From contig JAKSGN010000002.1 in assembly GCA_024180945.1 (NCBI GenBank), positions 2,108,001 to 2,172,000 on the forward strand: a DNA stretch of 64,000 bases. Direction: 5' to 3'. A program made the position numbers and the translations under genes. How positions within the stretch are numbered: the stretch's first letter is position 1; each line of letters starts with the position of its first letter. Below the pieces are notes generated by a model that was given only the letters and a program-made list of their open reading frames with translations, was not told where the DNA came from and did no database searches. The DNA is from Macrophomina tecta (taxonomy: Eukaryota > Ascomycota > Dothideomycetes > Botryosphaeriales > Botryosphaeriaceae). Below, piece after piece: positions 1 through 11,512 of this stretch.

Positions 1-3000
1 GTAGCGGAGTGATGCGATTATTGGCTGTCTGCCCGGCGTCCGGAAGCCCGAGGATGCGCAGACTGCCTCAGTGTCGCATCCGCCGTCTTCCACCAGCCCA
101 CCCGTCACGAGGTGTCCTGATGTTTGCAACCTCCGATCAGAGAGACCAGCCTCACCAACGGATTATGTTCGGAAGCCGGCACGCGGCGGAATCGGCTTTT
201 GTCCTCCCGGCGTTCGTAGGCGGTCAGCTGTCAAACTCTCCTCCTAAGCCACCGGCAGCATTTCCCGGCGTTGCACCCACCAGGCATCTCTCAGGCAGCT
301 CCTCTCCGTCGGAATGTTGTGCCGATTCCGCGATGGTCTCGATGGGATCAGCAATCGCCTTGCCTAACCCCGCAATGCTCCCATGATTGGAACGAAGGCA
401 GTTTATCTGGTCTGATGGTGATGTGAAGCCGTCATCAACTGCATTAGTCTTGACGATGCGCGCGGTAAGTATATGGTGCCCACCTCGTATTTTATCTTCC
501 AGTCCCCGCAACCTAGGTAAATCTGGCGAATACCGTGCATGTCGAACTAGCAGGAGCATGCAGGGCAAAGCATAGCGAACGATTATCAGGGTTCCGGGGG
601 CTAGAACGCGACGCCTTGCAGAGAAGGCCGCTGTTTGGAAAGTCAACTGGGCCCCAACCCTCTGAGGGAAGCGGTATGCCTGACACGCATGCTGTCCTGA
701 GAGCAGTCCTGCAAATGCCATGGTGACCCAAAGGGGAAGGCCGGATAGAATGCCTATTGGTCCAGACCACACTCCGCTGGGTGTTACTCATCTGCTTCCA
801 AGGCAGAATAAAGCTACACCCATCACCCTGCGAAAGACAGCTGACATTCGATATCTGCCTACTTTGATGACCGCCTGGGGAATATATGTGATCGGCAGGA
901 ACCCGGCTGCCGCCGTTTCAAAGTCATGTTGTTCATTGAAAGTCACTCTTTTCCGAGCGATAGGTACGACTTACCTCATCTCACCACTTACTTGCCCGTC
1001 CGGCCTCCAACCCCGCAGAGCAGTCCCGCGCCCCAAGGCCATCACACCATGCGGGGTCGCGACGTGAGCAGAAATATCCACACGCCGGGCTTGATTCCAA
1101 ATCCGCAGCTGGAAAAGGTCATCCGCGTGAGAGTAGAGCAGTTGCTTGTGCCCCATAGCGCTGTCGTAGCAGCAGCCTTGCGTCGATCCGCCAACGCTTT
1201 GAACATGGCGGTTTGGCCTCCGCCCGCTCGCGAATGGAGCGTGCGCGGATTCGAAGGTAAAGGGCCGTGCCGCAGCGGCCTCCGCTCTCTGCTCACCACA
1301 GGCCGCGAGTCGCACGGAGCTTAGGAAATGAGCGATGACGTCGGCTCCCGTGGACGACGCTCTGGTGTCTCAGATGAAACTCGGGCCCTGTAACGGGATT
1401 TGTTTTGGATTTCGCGATGCATGACGTAGGTGCGAGCCTGACAGGATTTTCCATTGCGTTTGGGCTCTGCTGAGTCGAGCGCGATGAGGGAGCATTTCGG
1501 CGCAAGCTTTGGAGGGCGTGCATGGGTAGATGCCTGGATGCCTGCGCCCCGCTCGACGCCCTTCGATCATGTACGATTTCCGGCGGCCCGGGTCACTACG
1601 AGTACTAGCTTCACCCCATGCCAGGTACGCTTTTGATTCAGGGTATGCCGCCAGATGGGGAGTGGGAAACGATAGCATGGTACATGCGAAAAGTACAAGA
1701 CGTTCTCAGGAAGTCACGTCATGGGGAACAATATCATGCAGAAAGGGCTGAAGCGGAGCCGGTATTTCCATTGAAGCCACTGTCGCAGTATGGAAACAAT
1801 CGGCGCTGGCCATCTCTCAGCCCCAGGTGGAGGAAGAGATACTAGAGCAGCCAGATAAGGTTGTGCGCGGCCGGGAAAGCGGTGCGGGCAGCGGCACACG
1901 CACTACGAGGCAATGATGAGCCGGCGATCGCATGAGGGCTGCGTGCGCCAATGACTGGCGTGATGTGCGTGATGGAGTCCGCTCCGATGCTCCGTTGGCA
2001 CAGTTATAACGAAGACAGTTTCATGCTTTATCGCTTCACCAGGTCGTCATTGCTTGACGCCCGCATGAGCATCCTCAGCATCTTGAACCACCTGCCAAGA
2101 GAGTTTATTGTCGAGCGGAGAAAGTGCTTGATCGGGTGCGTCACCCGCGGCCCAAGGTTTTGGTGACCGCCCGGTCGGCTCTCTTGACACAGCTGGCGAC
2201 TCAGGGCTCTTCTACTGCTCATGCGCGATGACATCGCCGCCAAGGTCGTGGTCGAGTATGTGCGGTCAGCGACCCTCACGCCTGCGGTAGGAGGCTTTTG
2301 GAATTGACCAACGGCGACGCGCGCCCGGCTTGCGATGCTGCAGCTCGCTTGTGGTTTTGGGCCTCTTGTGTTTGACGGTGGCTGCGACTATTTCCAGCTC
2401 GATGTCGCCTATAAGGAACAGTGTTATACGAACTATTGGTGTCAATCGTGCCAAGCTCTATCAGTAGTGCTCAGCGACGTGCAGACGGCCAGCAGCGGTT
2501 GGTGCTAGGACTGCGGGTTGCAACGTTGCCGAGCGCGGTCCAACGGCGGATCGTGGTCGTGGAGATTTGCCACTGGACCTGAGATGCAGCTGTTGATGCT
2601 TAAAGTACGATAGATAAGTGCTCATGGATGTCTCCTGAAATAGCCTTCACTGTCCGCATGGCCCACGCAAATCACACGGCGCGGACCTGACGTGTTTCCT
2701 GCTGCCCCTCTCACGCTCCTGAGCACGGCAGGGAGATGCGACCTGGCGCGCGGAGAAGACGATGGACAACTCACGCGCATCACGCACGCTATGCCGCTGC
2801 TGCCCGGCATTGCAGTGGCTTAGACCATGGTGCTCGCTCGCCCTTTTTTTTTTTTTTTTTTTGGTGTTGTGTCGCAGTCGGAGCTCAACAAAACAAAAAA
2901 TAGATATATCCGTTTCTCCGCGGTGTTTCGTCGCGTGGTTGCAGAAAACCGGAATGACTCGGCACTCGAGACGATCTGGAAGGGTCGAGGAGGCGGCTTG

Positions 3001-4885
3001 GCGGGCACCACGCCCGCCTGGACTTTTGTCGGGCCCGGAGACCCCCGGTTTTCGTGTCGGCATGCCCGCAAGCTGGCCCCGGCTGCGTCGAGATGGGCGC
3101 ACTATGCAGCCCTACCATGCACTCAGCCACACCCTCACTGCAAGCTACCCTCCCCTCGTGCTTGCGCAGCTGCATCTCGACCTCTGACTGCCGCCCATCT
3201 GGCGTTTAGTTCCTGCTGATGCTTGACTGTTCCTGAGCCCCTATTTCGGGCCAGTCTCATGCCAGCGCACGCGTGCAGCAGATCCGAGCGAGCCCCAGCG
3301 CCTGCTGTGCGCATAGCGTAAGGACGTAAGAACCTTGTACAGCTGGATCTGCATCTGGACCCTGAGGAAAAAAAAATTCGACGGGGCGCACAGGTACCCG
3401 CGGCCCGCCCGCGCGCTCGCCGACTGCCGAGCCCACGGCGTTAGGTGAGGGTGAAGATGCCGCACGCGCTCTCACCTGTCCGACGGCGTTAGGTGTTGCT
3501 GCCTCGTACGATGCGTGCTGCACACCCGCTCGCTGGTGGCCGGTGTCGCTGCTGACTTTGCGAAACTCATGTCGAGTCACCCAGCGACGCGAGCGACTCG
3601 AATATGAGAGAACAGGTCGCCATTACCAATCATGAGTAATACAGTAAACACCGGGAGGACGCTTTGGTCGTCGAGTCATCAGCTGCGAACTCCCCAATAC
3701 GCGGCTTAAACAGCCATCGATAAGCGCATCTCCACACTTTGCTAGGGATCTAGCGTGCCCTCGCCCCGCTGCAGACGCTGGCTCCTAACGGCCGCCGTCT
3801 AGATAACACTGGTACTGGGCTCTCCATTGCCTGCAGCGCCCTGCTCGCGCCTCACCGCTCGCACCGACACGGGCGTGGTTGGCTGGGGAGCGCGTGGCGG
3901 CGACCCCGAGGCACCAGCCACAGCAGCTCCCCACATCCGCGCTGCTTGTTCAGCTTCTGTTGAACGAGCCGGTCGATCACGCGGCGCCAGAGCGGCCGTA
4001 TGATCGCTCCTATGGCCGGCGGCCTTTGAAGGCATTGTCTGCGGCTCGCCAATCGGGCGGCGCGACCGGCGGCCAGACCTTGTCTGTACGCGGCTCTTCT
4101 GCTTCCCGAAAACCCTGTGCGCGTCTTTACGAGGCGCAGCGCCCTCGGATGTGAAGCGACTGGCGACACAGGCAGCGCCGGCGGATTTAGCCCTGGGAGC
4201 GCTGCCGCGAGCCGAGGGCGCTAAATTTGGGCTGGGGGGTGGGTGCAACGGGGCTCGGAGCCAGCCAGATCTAGGGGCAGCGCGGAGGCTTTAGGAGGGC
4301 GTGGAGAGGAGAAGGAGGGGGTGGGCAGCGAATCCGTGGGCGAGGAAAAATTTGCTTGCATGGGCAGGCAGTGGATGGGTTGCAGCGTCAAGGGCCTCGA
4401 TCGGCAGTGACCGGGCACAAAACGCAGGGTTCGCGCTGAGAGGGGGGGTGGGCAGAAGGGGGCCGTGCGCGATGGCACAGGGAAGCGCCTGCCGGAGCGC
4501 GCAGATCGCTGGCTTCCCTTCCAGAATTTCTTGGCCAAGCCGTCAATGACGCAAGAGCATTCCACCGCGTCCAAGGGAGGGCACCGCTTTTGTTCCCCCG
4601 ACGGCTCCAACCATCAGCGCCGCCCTTAAAGTTCGGCGCATGCGAACATCCGCACTCTCTCTCCGACAGCGCTTGGCGCACCCGAATTCTCCCACTGCAA
4701 ACCCCGAGCTGCGACCGCAATCCAAGCCGGCTTCCACGGCTTTCCACCGCGACCATTACCTGATCACCCTACCCTTTTGCTAAGCCCGGCCCGATCTGAG
4801 TCAGGTGCCCGCTGGCTTTTTCCCTTATATTCGCCACCCGTCCCTGACCCGGCTCCGGTCCCCACTAAGACGTTCCGCCTACATC
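1..4885. other. Left-edge region with no supportable gene
   Basis: I find no ORF here with a recognisable domain, good start context and consistent splice sites. The first 2.6 kb has several short ORFs on both strands that overlap each other, as expected of noncoding or heavily decayed DNA. A T19 tract lies at 2844-2862. The last part, from about 4.1 kb to 4885, is presumably promoter and 5' leader of the Rpn4-like gene. A decayed gene in the first 2.6 kb cannot be excluded. Confidence 0.5.
2844..2862. repeat. Poly(T) tract, 19 bases
   Basis: An uninterrupted run of T in the left intergenic region, one of a recurring series in this window. Confidence 0.95.
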
Positions 4886-7123
4886 ATGCTAGCTTGCTAT
4901 CCAAGACGTCAACACGCCGACACATCTAGCCTGCCGTCGCCCACTCCTTCGCACCTCAACTTCTACACAAACCTCTCCCAACCCTCTCCTACCGAGCTAC
5001 AGAACGACAGGCTGCTGCGCAATTACTTCCAGCAGCAATCTTCGACACCTCTCCCGACCACCTCTCGACCCGACGCAAACCAGTACGCCGATCAGTACAT
5101 GACCAGTTCCTTTAACTTCTCAAATCCCTCCATCAGGATTCAGCAGTCGACCCCAGCTCCCCAGCTGCCGTCCACCTACTCTACCGCCAACTTGATGATG
5201 GATAACGGTGCCAACACGCTAAGCTGGGACACATTTGGCAACAACTCGCAGTTGACGGCCGGCCCATCGTCGCTGCACTCTTCAGCGATCAACAACAGTC
5301 GCCGCTCGCACCAGAGGTCACCGTCCTCGTCAACCAACGGCTCCAACGTCTCTGCGTCTACCTACAATCCAGCCTTCCACTACTACGCAAATACCGAGCA
5401 ACATCCCTCGACGCCTCAGCAGGTTCCCAAGGTTGAGTCATCATACACTGCTGACGACATCTCTGGCACCTTCTCGAACCACCTTCCTACTCCTTCGCAC
5501 ACCCCTACTCAAGATTCGTTCGCCAGTTCCTCGTACTCAAACTTCAACATGAACAACAACCAAACCACGGATGGAGGGATGGCGGCACACATGGCCATGA
5601 AGCAGGCGTTGATGGATCAGCACCATCAGACCGGAAATGATGGTAGCTGCCCAGATTTCGGACACTCGTCCAGACAGTCAGTGTCGAGCTACGGCGCTGA
5701 CTCTCCAGCTACACCCCACAACGGCCAGGAAGACGTTTTCAACGATGACCGGTTCAAGGTGCCGTCCAATGGTGAGAAATCCTTTCCGCGGGTCGAGAAC
5801 TGGATCGATGAATACTTACAATTCCCCGATGAATCAGACATGCGACCAGTTCCCAAACTCGATCGCACCATGACCGACATCTATGCCGATGAGCTGTTCA
5901 ACCCTAATGCTATGGCTCCGGCACCGGCCAAGCAGTCATCGCAGGCTTCCAACAACACCCTCCTGTCTCCTTTCCGCAATGTCATCACGGACAGGTTACA
6001 GGCAGCACATCAGGCTCGCAGCCAGTCACCAGCCAGTTCAATGTCGCGCGGCGTATCCCCGTTCCGGCAAGGTTCGCCACTGGCTCCTCAGAGCAACTCA
6101 TTCGCCTCGCCGCAAGTCCGGCTAGGCACCGCTCAGCATCTGCGCGAGCAGCAGAAAGCGGAAGCTGATGCCTACGCCTTGCAACACAGCCAGCGCCAAC
6201 CGGACATGTCCGAGCCGAAGACGATATCTCCGAAGGATGCCTTGCTTGACTACCATGAGTCGGAAGAGGACTCGAAGATGCCACTTTTCCCTGATGCTAG
6301 CGCCAACGACTATGACCAGTCCTACACAAGTGGCGACCAGGGACAGTATGATGGCTCTTCGGAAGTGTCGTATGGAAGCACAGCCACAAGCCAAGGTGGT
6401 AATTGGTCCAGCCAGACAGGCACGAGTTTTCCATCAGTTTCCGGGCCGTCGCCACCGCAGTCGAATTTCAATTTCCAGCCTCCGACTGTACCAAATGTCA
6501 TGCAAGGTCTTCCGTTCAACAACGCCAACGCACAGTACCGATCCGTTACCAGCATGCCTGTAGCTGGCCAGGAAGAAAACCCGCAGTTCCATCCGCAGCT
6601 CACTTCGATGGACTCGAGCGCGAGCGAAATGCCAGAATCGTCGCAGAACAGTAACGAGGACAGCAGCACGCCGACGCAGAGGCCCAGCCATGCCAACGCC
6701 GACACAGGCACATACACCTGCACCTATCACGGCTGCACCCTCCGTTTCGAGACGCCTCAGAAGTTGCAAAAGCACAAGCGTGATGGGCACAGACCCCACG
6801 CTGCGACCCCAGGAGTCGGGTCCGGCATGACGTCAGCCCAGCTCCTGGCGCGAAACTCGCAGGCGGGCCCGCACAAGTGCGAGCGCATCAACCCGACGAC
6901 GGGCAAGCCGTGCAACACGATCTTCTCGCGGCCCTACGACCTGACCCGTCATGAGGATACGATCCACAACGCCCGCAAGCAGAAGGTGCGCTGCGCCCTA
7001 TGCGTTGAGGAGAAGACGTTCAGCCGCAACGACGCACTCACTCGCCACATGCGCGTGGTGCATCCTGAGGTCGACTTCCCCGGCAAGCACCGCAGGCGCG
7101 GCGGCAGCAGCTCCTACGAGTAG
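4886..7123 (+). CDS. rpn4: C2H2 zinc-finger transcription factor, Rpn4-like
   Basis: Single-exon gene of 745 residues. The open frame reaches back to 4805, but only through a GTG; the first ATG is at 4886, so I start there. Residues 1-600 are low-complexity, rich in Ser, Gln, Asn and Pro, as in activation regions. The C-terminus (about 608-735) holds three C2H2 fingers: C-x4-C...H-x4-H near 612-635, a finger with a long C-x10-C loop near 665-695, and C-x2-C...H-x4-H near 703-726. The core FSRPYDLTRHEDTIHNARKQ is, from memory, characteristic of filamentous-fungal Rpn4 proteins, which activate proteasome genes and are themselves short-lived proteasome substrates in yeast. A basic tail (KHRRRGG) follows and could aid nuclear import. 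The C2H2 assignment is certain; the Rpn4 name rests on recalled similarity. The gene stands alone, with more than 4 kb of apparently noncoding DNA on each side. Confidence 0.8.
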   Translation: MLACYPRRQHADTSSLPSPTPSHLNFYTNLSQPSPTELQNDRLLRNYFQQQSSTPLPTTSRPDANQYADQYMTSSFNFSNPSIRIQQSTPAPQLPSTYSTANLMMDNGANTLSWDTFGNNSQLTAGPSSLHSSAINNSRRSHQRSPSSSTNGSNVSASTYNPAFHYYANTEQHPSTPQQVPKVESSYTADDISGTFSNHLPTPSHTPTQDSFASSSYSNFNMNNNQTTDGGMAAHMAMKQALMDQHHQTGNDGSCPDFGHSSRQSVSSYGADSPATPHNGQEDVFNDDRFKVPSNGEKSFPRVENWIDEYLQFPDESDMRPVPKLDRTMTDIYADELFNPNAMAPAPAKQSSQASNNTLLSPFRNVITDRLQAAHQARSQSPASSMSRGVSPFRQGSPLAPQSNSFASPQVRLGTAQHLREQQKAEADAYALQHSQRQPDMSEPKTISPKDALLDYHESEEDSKMPLFPDASANDYDQSYTSGDQGQYDGSSEVSYGSTATSQGGNWSSQTGTSFPSVSGPSPPQSNFNFQPPTVPNVMQGLPFNNANAQYRSVTSMPVAGQEENPQFHPQLTSMDSSASEMPESSQNSNEDSSTPTQRPSHANADTGTYTCTYHGCTLRFETPQKLQKHKRDGHRPHAATPGVGSGMTSAQLLARNSQAGPHKCERINPTTGKPCNTIFSRPYDLTRHEDTIHNARKQKVRCALCVEEKTFSRNDALTRHMRVVHPEVDFPGKHRRRGGSSSYE

Positions 7124-9224
7124 ACGGCATCGGCGAAACATCCTTTCAATTTGACGGCACGCTCTTCCGCGACTTGGACCCCGACGGGTTCTGATTCGGC
7201 CGAGGGATCTCAGTGATGCAGTCATGAGTCGGCACCCGAGGCCTCGGATCCCCGAGCCCCTCCTTCGCGCTCCTTGGGCAACAAAGTTCCCCACGGCCCA
7301 AATGGAGCCCCAACGCGTCATAGGCGCTCGTTTCCGCACGCTAGGCGTGCGTCATGATCTCCGCCCACGACGAAATAGTTCCGACGCCCTTTTCTCACGC
7401 ATCCGGCCACGACGACATCATCGTCTCGTGAGATTGCATCGGAGTGTCGCTTCATATTCCTTAGCTTCCGGTTTTAGATTTCTTTGCTTCAAGCTTGCCT
7501 CAATTTTTGGCGCTATGCAATGCAATGCGATGCGCGCGTGTCCTGATCTGCCATCTCCGCAATGACGACGGTGGAGGCTGGATGCGCCTGGCGTTATTAT
7601 GGCTTTTATCCATCCTATAGCTCTCTGGTATTATACCTCGCACCACTTCTCTTCGGCACCACTGTATTTCTTATTTCTTCCTTTATCACTCTTCCAGGCG
7701 TTGAGCGTCATCAAACGTTAAGAGCGGGGTACCGGGTATGTCTGGTCTATCTGATTTTCTTGGGAACTTGTGATTTTTGAGCGAGCGATAAAGCGATGGG
7801 GGAAATGTCTTTCAGCAACTACTACACCTGTATTAATACCGCACCCTGCATGACGAGTAAGAAGATGACGAGGGAAGCGTTTCACCGCTACGACGAACAG
7901 CGACGAATTGGAAGAGATCTTGCAGCAAGAAAAAAAAATTGATTTAGCCGTGGAAAAGCATTTTCAGTCTCTATTCCGATTACCAAAAACTGTTGTTGAG
8001 TTTCCTTCGTTCATATTTTCTTGTTTGGTTCTTCATTATCTGTTTCCTTGTATTACTAGGTCTGGAAATGGGACACGAGTTTTGAGGCTGGGTCGGAATT
8101 TGTTGGTAAGGTTATCATGGGGTTAAGGATAGGCTGGAGTGGCTTTCTTCCGCTCTGTACCAACAGCGTATCTCTTTCACAACAGCGCGGGTCTGTTGTC
8201 TTCCGTATGTACAAAGGATAATGGGCTTGGTTGATTTGGAAGGTCTCGAGTATATATCCTCCCTTCTGGTAACAACAATTTCTATGAGAGCTCTGTACAC
8301 TCAAATGTCCCGGACTTTCTGGTATGCATATCCGAGGCGCCACTGCTCTTCATGAACGAAACGACGATTGCGGTGATGTGCAGTGGGTAAATCTCCTCGG
8401 TGCTCCCATCATCCGTTGTCATCTCCTGTTCTGAGTTTCCACTGTCACAAGGAACTCAATGCTTGTTCTGTCATTCATGCGCCTATCGTGACGCAAAAAC
8501 CTGCTTTTCCCATCCGCCCGTTTCCAACCCAACCGACCACACACCCCTGGCTTTGCGCATGCGTGCGCGCGTTTGCGGCTCTGACGGAAGCCGCTTTCCC
8601 CGGCCCGTAGTTCTCCTCTGATTCATTTTCATTCGATTTTACCTTTCTCAGGCTCTTACCGCCGAGTGTCTGCGGGTTTCACTTCCGCAACTTGGAATCG
8701 ATCATTAGCCCTTGGCCATACCCTGCCCCGAGCCCATCCACTTCCCCACCCACCCTCTCGCCCATGACCTCTTGTTTACCCGTTTACGTGCATAGGACGA
8801 GTGGACGACCCACATAACTACGTATGATTATCCTACAATCACCTTCCCCCTATCCCCAGCCGCTCATTTTTTTTCTCAGCCCTCCCTTCCTTCCCGTCTC
8901 CGCGAAAACGACGTGGGCACGCGCGCACGCAATGCACGTCCCAACTCGGGGAGAAGGGAGGCTTGATAACGATGATTATGCTGATGCATGATCATCAGGA
9001 GGGAGCGATCAACCAGCGAAAGTGGTGAAATGATGATTGTGGGTATCAGAGTCAACTCGTGTGTCCCGCTCCTTGTCATTTCATTTGCTTTTCTTCTCTC
9101 TCTCTCTCTTTCTCTCTCTCTTCGCGCAGAACAATCAATCATTTCAGTCGCTTCGTGTCTCGGCTTGTCAGGATTGGACCGCATGCGTCTTCCGGCGGAC
9201 TATGGCGCTTGTGGGAAATAGGGC

Positions 9225-9243
9225 AAAAAAAAAAAAAAAAAAA
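9225..9243. repeat. Poly(A) tract, 19 bases
   Basis: Uninterrupted A run in the intergenic region after the Rpn4-like gene. Confidence 0.95.
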
Positions 9244-9860
9244 GAACTTCTTTTGCCTTCCGTTACTCGTACGGCAAGTATATACAGGGTGAAATAACGC
9301 GTGTCGGGGCGTAGAATACGTGTGTCTGCGTGTCATTTGGCGGCTCGGCCGCACTACTGCTATACCTTCCTTCCTCGTCTTTACGATGTCCCACACGCAC
9401 ACGCAGACTGCGGAGAGACGGAACGAGCGAATAGATGTTTGGAATTAGGGCTTCGGCCTCACCGTATGTGTTTGCTATACGGGCGTATGGGAACGAAAAA
9501 TAGAAAAGACTTGTGAACGGGGCGCCGTATCATGGATGGTCTTTTGCCCATTGGACTGCTGGCGGGGAATCTTCGCGAAGAGAGGGCTGGGAATACGTAC
9601 GTTACAGTGGCATCCTGACCGATGATTGGCTGAGGGCAGTGAGAGCATGTGGCGCAGCAGCGTGGCTGTGTAGATGTAACGGATGACAAAGTTGTTCGAG
9701 GATGTATTCGCCGGTTGAGGAAAGGCGATGCGTGACTGGGATGTGTTAGGGCCCGTTCACAGGGTCAGTGTGTCTCTCGCTCGGCTGACGTGCTGGGGGC
9801 GGGGAGTATTGAAGACTTCTGAGCCACACGGACATGCCGAACAACTAGCGAGCTTTCCCT

Positions 9861-9877
9861 TTTTTTTTTTTTTTTTT
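9861..9877. repeat. Poly(T) tract, 17 bases
   Basis: Uninterrupted T run about 600 bp from the A19 tract and in the opposite polarity on this strand. Confidence 0.95.
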
Positions 9878-11512
9878 GGGAGGTTTGCCATGCCGCACGT
9901 TTTCGGAGAGAAGTGCAGTCTTTGCGATCCACCAGGGCGACCGGGGGTCAGCGGAAAGTAGGCCGTACGCTCTACGAAATATGTTACGAATGAGTGCAGA
10001 GAAAGGAAGAAGCCGAAACGCAAATCCGCTTGGCTACTGTAGATCGCTCCCCTTGCACGCCTTCTTGCTGCCCATCCGACAAACCTGTTGGTTTGACTTC
10101 TTCTAGACATCTTTGCCACCAATCATGTATACACACCACCCCTGACACTCGTACGTCCAAGTCCCGTCGGGGTGTCCGGCCTCAACCGAGCTCGCCTGAC
10201 TGGCTCAGGAATGGGCAATACCTGCCGGGCACTGAAATTCTCGTTCATTCCATCATGCCTCCGCAGTCTGCACGGTATGTGCAATGGTGCAGTTATTTTT
10301 ATCTATGACTGTATCGGAAATGCCGGAGGTGCAGCCGATGGACATTGTAGGTGCATAGGGCATCACGCAGCACTTCGCACTGATTCTCGGCTATGCGAGT
10401 GGATAGAAGAGACAGTTCCGAATGAGTTTCCGACTGACCAGCCGACATGTGTCGAAAGTTGTGACCTGGTCTGGCTGGGTTCCGCCGGAGTCGAAGGTTC
10501 CAGGTCCCAATAAATTTGTCCACGTGAGCAGGTATACGCGTACATTTTATGTAGTCGTGTCTGGCGTAGCAGCAGGCTACCCCCATACCTTCGCATCGCG
10601 ACGCCGAATTCGGTTGTCCTCAGACAGGCCAGCGTGTCTCGCCTCCTCTACCTTCCCTAACATCCCTTTCGCTTAGCAGCCGCTGCGCTCTGCTGCGTCG
10701 GAGTTATGACACAGAGATTTGAGCATTGGCCGGGGCTTTCCCAGCCAGTATTGCCGGATTGGGCAGTCATGAGACCTTGGTGACGACGACGCACACGACC
10801 GGAACACGACAGCGCACACTTGGCAGCAGATCTGGCCTTCAAGTCGGCTATTCTCTTTTCTCTTCTGTGCATCGACCTTGCACCTTTGATGCCCGTAATT
10901 CGGGCCGTGCCTCGGACGGAGGGCTTCGTATGGCAGCACGCCGACAATATTTTTTTTTTCTGGCGCAGATATACGAACATTAACCTGTCCCGAACAAGGA
11001 CCAAAGAAGCAAGGGTCATGCCACCAGAAATCTCAGCCGATCGACGCCGAATGCTAGTTCTGATCCGAAGATACACGTCGAATCCCGCCCGTGTGGCTTC
11101 TGCGGAGAGTAATAGTTCACCGGATCGGTGTGCCAAGGAAATAGTCCTACCAGCAGCCTCCACACCCCACCGGAATAAGCCGTGCAGGGCGATGGAGGCT
11201 GATAATAGTCATTCCTATCCATGAGAACTCCACCGGCACCCGCATGCGCCCCTCGGTTCCATCTTCCCGGATGGGTATCGGAAGGCGAGCCAACACCATC
11301 AACAGCGTCCCCATGCCGTGTGGCGCAGTTGGGCCGCTGCCTACGTACTCGCCAACACATTCTCGACACGAAGTCCGTGGCAAAGCTTCGTCGGCTTCTC
11401 AAGGCAACCGTATGAGTAGACAAACTCAGCCATCATCCTAGAGACGCAAATGCCGACAGACGCCCACTGTCCCAAGGGAGCCTCGGCGCTGGTCTAGCAG
11501 CCCGACGGCACA

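Larger units (their letters stand above)
7124..11512. other. Intergenic region, 4.4 kb, no gene seen
   Basis: No convincing coding region. It holds a CT-rich stretch near 9095-9122 (alternating CT with a few T interruptions), an A19 tract at 9225-9243 and a T17 tract at 9861-9877. The part next to 7123 should include the 3' UTR of the Rpn4-like gene; the part next to 11512 is the 3' flank of the convergent 393-residue gene. Confidence 0.5.

Noticed and set aside
4805..4885. N-terminal extension of the Rpn4-like protein
   Set aside because: It requires a GTG start; the first ATG is at 4886.
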